Assembly: GCA_011620245.1 (NCBI GenBank)
Contig: WOZN01000123.1
Span: 1-5,238 of the forward strand
Reading direction: 5' to 3'
Length of the DNA stretch: 5,238 bases
Source of the DNA: Acidovorax sp.
GTDB lineage: Bacteria; Pseudomonadota; Gammaproteobacteria; Burkholderiales; Burkholderiaceae_C
Of the stretch, positions 1 to 5,238 are shown one piece after another (within the stretch, counting starts at the first letter, position 1; every line of letters starts with the position of its first letter). Under the pieces are notes generated by a model. That model ran no database searches, was not told the origin of the DNA, and was given only the letters and a program-made list of their open reading frames with translations. The position numbers were made by a program, and so were the translations under genes.

Positions 1-1076
<1,076 letters not shown>

Positions 1077-1085
1077 TCCGGCCCT

Positions 1086-1097
1086 TTGATGTATCAA
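1086..1097. repeat. Short palindrome TTGAT-GT-ATCAA after ygiQ
   Basis: A perfect inverted repeat with 5-bp arms (1086-1090 and 1093-1097) around a 2-bp spacer lies 10 bp after the ygiQ stop. It is AT-rich with no following T-run, so it does not look like an intrinsic terminator. The half-sites match an FNR/CRP-like half-site (TTGAT...ATCAA), but the spacer is 2 bp instead of 4, which puts the halves out of register for that family. It could be an operator for another dimeric regulator, or chance. Low confidence as a functional site. Confidence 0.2.
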
Positions 1098-1144
1098 CTA
1101 CCGCTCAGGCTAAGCCCTTCGGCACAGCGCGTCTTGAGCAGATA

Positions 1145-1167
1145 GCCAAACCCGCCCCCCGCGGTTT
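1145..1167. repeat. Imperfect stem with poly-C loop in intergenic region
   Basis: AAACC (1148-1152) can pair with GGTTT (1163-1167), and GC (1153-1154 region) with GC (1161-1162), leaving one bulged C and a loop of C residues from the C6 run at 1155-1160. The left arm is part of the word GCCAAACC (1145-1152), which recurs at 1263-1270. No T-run follows, so a rho-independent terminator for ygiQ is not supported. It may be a weak RNA structure or a binding-site component. Confidence 0.2.
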
Positions 1168-1194
1168 GCGCCTTGCCCTGCGCCCAAACGCATC

Positions 1195-1240
1195 GCTTTG
1201 ATCGGATTCTGTTTGCATTTTGGTTAGCGCTTTAGAAGTC
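1195..1240 (+). promoter_or_regulatory. Probable putA promoter region
   Basis: This is the most AT-rich stretch of the gap between ygiQ and putA, lying 68-113 bp upstream of the putA ATG. TTGATC (1198-1203) matches four of six bases of a sigma-70 -35 box. No convincing -10 box follows at 16-18 bp; TTTGGT (1219-1224, 15-bp spacing) and TTTAGA (1231-1236, spacing too long) are the nearest. A poor -10 would fit an activator-dependent promoter, but that is inference. No sigma-54 motif with correct GG-N10-GC spacing was found. The region is proposed from composition and position more than from motif strength. Confidence 0.25.
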
Positions 1241-1262
1241 CGAGGATCATCGCAACCAATGC

Positions 1263-1280
1263 GCCAAACCGGCGTTTGGC
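1263..1280. repeat. Perfect inverted repeat GCCAAAC-CGGC-GTTTGGC upstream of putA
   Basis: Arms GCCAAAC (1263-1269) and GTTTGGC (1274-1280) are perfect complements around a 4-bp centre, ending 27 bp before the putA ATG. It could be a protein-binding site for a dimeric regulator. Alternatively it could form a 7-bp hairpin in the putA leader RNA just upstream of the weak ribosome binding site. No T-run follows, so it is not an intrinsic terminator. The same 7-mer occurs a third time, at 1145-1151. This PutA lacks its own DNA-binding domain, so a separate regulator is expected, and this is the best visible candidate site. Confidence 0.35.
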
Positions 1281-1294
1281 CCGCAAAAACCACC

Positions 1295-1300
1295 GAAAGA
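1295..1300 (+). promoter_or_regulatory. Weak ribosome binding site of putA (GAAAGA)
   Basis: The purine run GAAAGA lies 7 bases before the ATG at 1308. It is a poor match to the AGGAGG core but is the only purine-rich run at suitable spacing. Reading back in frame from 1308, there is no ATG, GTG or TTG before an in-frame TAG at 1233-1235, so the start at 1308 is the only good upstream choice. Confidence 0.35.
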
Positions 1301-1307
1301 CACTGCC

Positions 1308-4300
1308 ATGACGCTGCCCTGCGTTCCTTTCGCCGATTTCGCCCCCCGCACGCCGCTCACCAATCCGCTGCGCGCTGCCATCACCGCCGCCTACTGCCGC
1401 CCCGAGCCTGAAGCCCTGGCCCCGCTGCTGGCCCAGGCCCGCTTGCCGCAGGACCAGGCCGCCTTGGCTGGGCAACTGGCCCTGCGCATTGCCAAGGCGC
1501 TGCGCGAGCGCAAGGCCAGCGCCGGGCGCGCGGGCATCGTGCAGGGCCTGCTGCAGGAGTTTTCGTTGTCGTCGCAGGAAGGCGTGGCGCTGATGTGCCT
1601 GGCCGAGGCGCTGCTGCGCATCCCCGACAAGGCCACGCGCGATGCGCTGATCCGCGACAAGATCAGCCACGGCCAGTGGGATGCGCACCTGGGCAAGAGC
1701 CCGTCGCTGTTTGTCAACGCCGCCACCTGGGGCCTGCTCATCACCGGCAAGCTGGTGGCCACGCACAGCGAAGGCAGCCTGGGCAACTCGCTCAGCCGCC
1801 TGATTGGCAAGGGCGGCGAGCCGCTGATCCGCAAGGGCGTGGACATGGCCATGCGCATGATGGGCGAGCAGTTTGTGACCGGCAAGACCATCGACGAAGC
1901 GCTGCGCAACGCCCGCACGATGGAGGCCGAGGGCTTTCGCTATTCGTACGACATGCTGGGCGAGGCCGCGCTGACCAGTGCGCACGCCAGGCGCTACTAC
2001 GCCTCTTACGAGCAGGCCATCCACGCCATCGGCAAGGCCTGCGCCGGGCGCGGCATCTATGAAGGCCCGGGCATCTCCATCAAGCTCTCGGCCCTGCACC
2101 CGCGCTACAGCCGCGCGCAGTTTGGCCGGGTGATGGAAGAGCTGTATCCGCAGGTAGCGCGCCTGACCGCGCTGGCCAGGCAGTATGACATCGGCCTGAA
2201 CATCGACGCCGAAGAAACCGACCGGCTGGAGCTGTCGCTCGACCTGCTGGAGCGCCTGTGCCACGAGCCCACGTTGGCTGGATGGAACGGCATCGGCTTC
2301 GTGATCCAGGCCTACCAGAAGCGCTGCCCGTTCGTCATTGACTTTGTCATCGACCTGGCCCGCCGCACCCAGCGCCGCCTGATGGTGCGGCTGGTGAAAG
2401 GCGCCTACTGGGACAGCGAAATCAAGCGCGCCCAGGTCGATGGCCTGGAGGACTACCCCGTCTACACCCGCAAGGTGCATACCGACATTTCGTACATCGC
2501 CTGCGCACGCAAGCTGCTGGCCGCGCCCGAGGCGGTATACCCCCAGTTCGCCACACACAACGCCGAGACGGTGGCCACCATCTACCACCTGGCGGGCAGC
2601 AGCTATTACGCGGGGCAGTATGAATTCCAGTGCCTGCATGGCATGGGTGAGCCACTGTATGAACAAATGGTGGGCGCCGTCACTGCCGGCAAGCTGGGCC
2701 GAGAAACAGGAAAGGGCGGCCTGGGCCGAGAAACAGGAAGGGGCGGCCTGGGCCGCCCGTGCCGCATCTACGCCCCCGTGGGCACGCACGAAACGCTGCT
2801 GGCCTACCTGGTGCGCCGCCTGCTGGAAAACGGCGCCAACACCTCGTTTGTGAACCGGATTGCCGACGAAACCATTGCGCTCGATGAACTGGTGCGCAGC
2901 CCCGTGCAAATGGTGGACCAGCAAGCCGCCGTGGAAGGCACCGCCGGCCTGCCCCACCCCCGCATTGCCAAACCCCGGGACTTGTATGGCGCGCACCGCA
3001 CCAACTCGCGCGGGCTGGACCTGTCCAACGAAAACACGCTGACTGCACTGGCCGCCGCCTTGCAAGCCACTGCAACCCACGCATGGACCGCAGGCCCGCT
3101 GCTCGGCGATGACGCGCCCACCGGCCCCACCCAACCCGTGCGCAACCCGGCCGACCACAGCGATATGGTGGGCCAGGTGCAAGAAGCCACCGCCGCCGAT
3201 GTGGACCAGGCCCTGGCCCACGCCCAGGCCGCCGCAGCCCCCTGGGCCGCCACGCCACCTGCCGAACGCGCCGCTGCCCTGCTGCGCGCGGCCGACCTAT
3301 TGGAGGCGCGCATGCTGCCCCTGCTGGGCCTGCTGATGCGCGAAGCGGGCAAGAATGCCGGCAACGCCGTGGCCGAAGTGCGCGAAGCCGTGGACTTTCT
3401 GCGCTACTACGCGGCCCAGGTGCAGAGCACCTTCGACAACGCCACGCATATTCCCCTGGGCCCCGTGGCCTGCATCAGCCCCTGGAATTTCCCGCTTGCC
3501 ATCTTCATGGGCCAGGTGGCCGCCGCGCTGGCCGCAGGCAATCCTGTGCTGGCCAAGCCCGCCGAACAAACCCCGCTGATCGCCGCCGAGGCCGTGCGCC
3601 TGCTGCGGCAGGCCGGCGTGCCCCGCGCGGCCGTGCAACTGCTGCCCGGCCAGGGCGAGACCGTAGGTGCGCACCTGATCGGCGATGCGCGTGTGATGGG
3701 CGTGATGTTCACCGGCTCCACCGAAGTCGCGCGCATCCTGCAGCGCACCATCGCCGGCCGGCTGGACGCCGCAGGCCGCCCCATTGCGCTGATCGCCGAA
3801 ACCGGCGGGCAGAACGCGATGATCGTGGACTCGTCCGCCCTGGCCGAGCAGGTGGTGGGCGATGCGATAACGTCGGCCTTTGACAGCGCCGGCCAGCGCT
3901 GCTCCGCCCTGCGCGTGCTTTGCGTGCAGGAAGATGCCGCCGACCGCGTGGTAGAGATGCTGCAAGGTGCCATGGGCGAGTTGCGCCTGGGCAACCCCGC
4001 CGAACTGCGCGTGGACGTGGGCCCGGTGATCGACGCCGAAGCACAGGCAGGCATCACCCGCCATATCGACACGCTCAAGGCCAAGGGCCACCGCGTTTTT
4101 CAGCATCCGAACCACCTGTCTGCAGCCAGCACACAGGGCACCTTTGTGCCGCCCACATTGATCGATCTGAATCACATCGGCGAACTGCAGCGCGAAGTCT
4201 TCGGCCCCGTGCTGCACCTGGTGCGCTACGCCCGCAATGACCTCGACCAGCTGCTCGACCAGATCAACGCCACAGGTTACGGCCTGACCCAGGGCGTGCA

Positions 4301-5108
4301 CACCCGCATCGACGAAACCATTGCCCGGGTGGTGAACCGCGCCCATGCCGGCAATATGTACGTGAACCGCAACATGGTCGGCGCCGTGGTGGGCGTGCAG
4401 CCCTTTGGCGGCGAAGGCCTGTCGGGCACGGGGCCCAAGGCGGGCGGGCCGCTGTACCTGCTGCGCCTGCTGTCGCAGCGCCCGGCTGATGCGCTGGCGC
4501 GCACCTTTGCCGACGCCGACTGCGCCACGCCGCCCGATGATGCGCTGCGCGAACGTCTGCTCGCGCCACTTGTCACCCTGCAGCAATGGGCGCAAAACCA
4601 AGGCAACCCGGCACTCGCCAGCACCTGCCAGCGCTTTGCGCGGCAAACACAAAGCGGCACCGCCCGCACCCTGCCCGGCCCCACGGGCGAGCGCAACGTG
4701 TACACGCTGGCTCCGCGTGCCCGCGTGCTGTGCATGGCGCAGAGCGCAGACGATCTGCTGACGCAGACCGCCGCCGTGCTCGCCACCGGCGGCACCGCCC
4801 TGTGGCCCACCGCCCAGGCTGGCCTGCGCGCGCAATTGCCCACGCTGGTGCAGGCGCAGGTCACGTTGCAAGACGGCGTGCTGCACGACGGTTCGCTGGC
4901 GCTGGACGCCGTTCTGCACCACGGCGAATGTGCATCGCTGCAGGCCATGTGCACCGCCCTCGCCCAGCGCGCCGGGCCCATCGTGGGCGTGACGGCGCTG
5001 CAGCCCGGCGCGGTGGACATCCCGCTGGAGCGCCTGCTCATCGAACGCGCAATCAGCGTGAACACGGCGGCGGCAGGGGGCAATGCGAGCCTGATGACGA
5101 TGGGCTGA
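1308..5108 (+). CDS. putA: Bifunctional PutA: proline dehydrogenase / L-glutamate-gamma-semialdehyde dehydrogenase (long, no RHH domain)
   Basis: PutA oxidises proline to P5C with FAD, passing electrons to membrane quinone, then oxidises glutamate semialdehyde to glutamate with NAD+. It acts at the inner membrane face. Residues 20-200 are the helical arm and alpha domain (GLLQEFSLSSQEGVALMC at 80-97). Residues 200-515 are the proline dehydrogenase barrel, with E. coli-equivalent active-site residues K259, D300, R361, L362, Y367, Y488, R503 and R504. A linker follows. The aldehyde dehydrogenase domain (about 600-1055) has SPWNFP (724-729), K750, FTGSTEV (801-807), general base E831, nucleophile C865 and PFGGEGLSGTG (1032-1042). 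The C-terminal ALDH-like domain ends in the conserved SVNTAAAGGNASLMTMG tail, so the protein is complete. Compared with E. coli PutA (1320 aa, recalled), the N-terminus is about 70 residues shorter: the ribbon-helix-helix repressor domain is absent (type B). An 18-residue insertion, two 9-residue repeats, lies at 463-480. All listed catalytic residues are intact. Confidence 0.97.
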   Translation: MTLPCVPFADFAPRTPLTNPLRAAITAAYCRPEPEALAPLLAQARLPQDQAALAGQLALRIAKALRERKASAGRAGIVQGLLQEFSLSSQEGVALMCLAEALLRIPDKATRDALIRDKISHGQWDAHLGKSPSLFVNAATWGLLITGKLVATHSEGSLGNSLSRLIGKGGEPLIRKGVDMAMRMMGEQFVTGKTIDEALRNARTMEAEGFRYSYDMLGEAALTSAHARRYYASYEQAIHAIGKACAGRGIYEGPGISIKLSALHPRYSRAQFGRVMEELYPQVARLTALARQYDIGLNIDAEETDRLELSLDLLERLCHEPTLAGWNGIGFVIQAYQKRCPFVIDFVIDLARRTQRRLMVRLVKGAYWDSEIKRAQVDGLEDYPVYTRKVHTDISYIACARKLLAAPEAVYPQFATHNAETVATIYHLAGSSYYAGQYEFQCLHGMGEPLYEQMVGAVTAGKLGRETGKGGLGRETGRGGLGRPCRIYAPVGTHETLLAYLVRRLLENGANTSFVNRIADETIALDELVRSPVQMVDQQAAVEGTAGLPHPRIAKPRDLYGAHRTNSRGLDLSNENTLTALAAALQATATHAWTAGPLLGDDAPTGPTQPVRNPADHSDMVGQVQEATAADVDQALAHAQAAAAPWAATPPAERAAALLRAADLLEARMLPLLGLLMREAGKNAGNAVAEVREAVDFLRYYAAQVQSTFDNATHIPLGPVACISPWNFPLAIFMGQVAAALAAGNPVLAKPAEQTPLIAAEAVRLLRQAGVPRAAVQLLPGQGETVGAHLIGDARVMGVMFTGSTEVARILQRTIAGRLDAAGRPIALIAETGGQNAMIVDSSALAEQVVGDAITSAFDSAGQRCSALRVLCVQEDAADRVVEMLQGAMGELRLGNPAELRVDVGPVIDAEAQAGITRHIDTLKAKGHRVFQHPNHLSAASTQGTFVPPTLIDLNHIGELQREVFGPVLHLVRYARNDLDQLLDQINATGYGLTQGVHTRIDETIARVVNRAHAGNMYVNRNMVGAVVGVQPFGGEGLSGTGPKAGGPLYLLRLLSQRPADALARTFADADCATPPDDALRERLLAPLVTLQQWAQNQGNPALASTCQRFARQTQSGTARTLPGPTGERNVYTLAPRARVLCMAQSADDLLTQTAAVLATGGTALWPTAQAGLRAQLPTLVQAQVTLQDGVLHDGSLALDAVLHHGECASLQAMCTALAQRAGPIVGVTALQPGAVDIPLERLLIERAISVNTAAAGGNASLMTMG
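2694..2747 (+). repeat. Tandem duplication of a 27-bp in-frame unit within putA
   Basis: Two adjacent 27-bp copies (2694-2720 and 2721-2747) differ at one base (A2713 versus G2740), giving peptides LGRETGKGG and LGRETGRGG at residues 463-471 and 472-480. A partial third copy, CTGGGCCG, follows at 2748-2755, where the sequence returns to the family consensus RPCRIYAPVG. The core of each unit is a purine-rich tract (GAGAAACAGGAAAGGG type), unlike the mixed GC-rich codons around it. The insertion falls before the strand carrying Y488, in what should be the alpha7-beta8 connection of the barrel. Confidence 0.95.
2741..2758. repeat. GC hairpin GGGCGGC-CTGG-GCCGCCC at the repeat junction
   Basis: Arms 2741-2747 and 2752-2758 are perfect complements around a CTGG loop. 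The hairpin spans the end of the second 27-bp copy and the start of the native sequence. Copy 1 has only the left arm (2714-2720), because its right side continues into the next unit. Such a structure inside a gene is a plausible slippage or pausing site that could have driven the duplication. It is coding sequence, not a terminator, as translation continues intact. Confidence 0.5.
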
Positions 5109-5122
5109 GCGCCCAGAGCCGC

Positions 5123-5238
5123 TTACTGTGTGACAAGTGCAGTCTTGCGTTTTCGCGCAGGCAGCAGGGGCAGCGCGGTAGCGTCTGCGCCAAGGCTGCG
5201 GCGGCTGTGGTGATACGCAGCCGCAAACCCGTGATCGA
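5123..5238 (-). CDS. Probable C-terminus of a convergent gene, product unknown (partial)
   Basis: On the minus strand a frame open from the right edge ends in TAA (complement of 5123-5125), giving 37 residues that end ...LPARKRKTALVTQ. The stop lies 14 bp beyond the putA stop, a typical convergent arrangement, and the basic then short hydrophobic end looks like an ordinary bacterial C-terminus. I do not recognise the family and there is no domain motif. Third-position G+C here is only moderate (about 23 of 37 codons), and another minus-strand frame is also open with a higher value, so this is a tentative call resting on position and stop placement. If it is wrong, 5109-5238 is simply the non-coding region downstream of putA. 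Confidence 0.4.
   Translation of the reverse strand, partial: DHGFAAAYHHSRRSLGADATALPLLPARKRKTALVTQ

Noticed and set aside
1086..1097. FNR/CRP box call
   Set aside because: The half-sites match but the spacer is 2 bp, whereas the consensus needs 4 bp, so the helical phasing is wrong for that family.
1148..1167. Intrinsic terminator for ygiQ
   Set aside because: The stem is short and bulged, and no U-rich tract follows on either strand.
1204..1217. Sigma-54 promoter (GG...TTGCA)
   Set aside because: The spacing between the GG and GC dinucleotides is 9 bases, not the required 10, and the TGGCAC element is poor.
1105..1293. 62-codon minus-strand frame filling the ygiQ-putA gap
   Set aside because: There is no ribosome binding site or recognisable motif, the composition is Arg-rich, and it overlaps the probable putA promoter; not supported as a gene.
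1220..1411. 63-codon plus-strand frame overlapping the putA start
   Set aside because: It overlaps the first 100 bases of putA in another frame, shows no homology, and its start lacks a ribosome binding site.
1224..3221. Very long minus-strand open frame (665 codons) opposite putA
   Set aside because: It lies antisense to the well-conserved putA and is rich in Gly/Ala/Gln/His/Val low-complexity residues. Strong third-position G+C bias removes stops from this opposite frame, so it is a shadow.
3297..4922. Second long minus-strand open frame (541 codons) opposite the PutA aldehyde dehydrogenase region
   Set aside because: It has the same composition effect as the other antisense frame and no recognisable domain, while the plus strand has clear catalytic motifs throughout.
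5201..5224. Hairpin GCGGCTG (5201-5207) / CAGCCGC (5218-5224) as a terminator of putA
   Set aside because: The loop is 10 bases, no T-run follows in the plus direction, and it probably lies within coding sequence on the other strand.

Overview
The window is GC-rich, densely coded chromosomal DNA from a proteobacterium. Both large proteins align along their length, from memory, with the Escherichia coli YgiQ and PutA proteins. The very high G+C at third codon positions and a long PutA without a DNA-binding head suggest a betaproteobacterium, perhaps Comamonadaceae (Acidovorax/Comamonas-like). That placement is inference, because no rRNA or other marker gene is present.

Layout. Positions 1-1076 (+) hold the C-terminal half of a YgiQ-type radical SAM protein, cut by the left edge just before its CxxxCxxC cluster motif. 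Positions 1077-1307 are a 231-bp intergenic region. It has no credible gene but contains several small inverted repeats, including a perfect 7-bp-stem hairpin just upstream of the next gene, and a more AT-rich stretch that probably holds the putA promoter. Positions 1308-5108 (+) hold a complete putA of 1266 codons: proline dehydrogenase plus L-glutamate-gamma-semialdehyde (P5C) dehydrogenase. Positions 5123-5238 (-) probably hold the last 37 codons of an unidentified convergent gene, only 14 bp beyond the putA stop.

How the genes work together. PutA carries out both steps of proline to glutamate by itself. No transporter, regulator or other proline gene is visible. YgiQ has no known link to proline catabolism, so the neighbourhood looks incidental. 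This PutA has no ribbon-helix-helix DNA-binding domain, and an in-frame stop upstream excludes a missed one. Control of putA must therefore come from elsewhere, and the intergenic inverted repeats are the only candidate sites in view.

The most unusual feature is a tandem duplication of a purine-rich 27-bp unit inside putA (2694-2747). It adds exactly 18 residues between the last helix and last strand of the proline dehydrogenase barrel, and it ends in a strong GC hairpin. I see no previously undescribed multi-gene system here. The rest is ordinary housekeeping or catabolic content.
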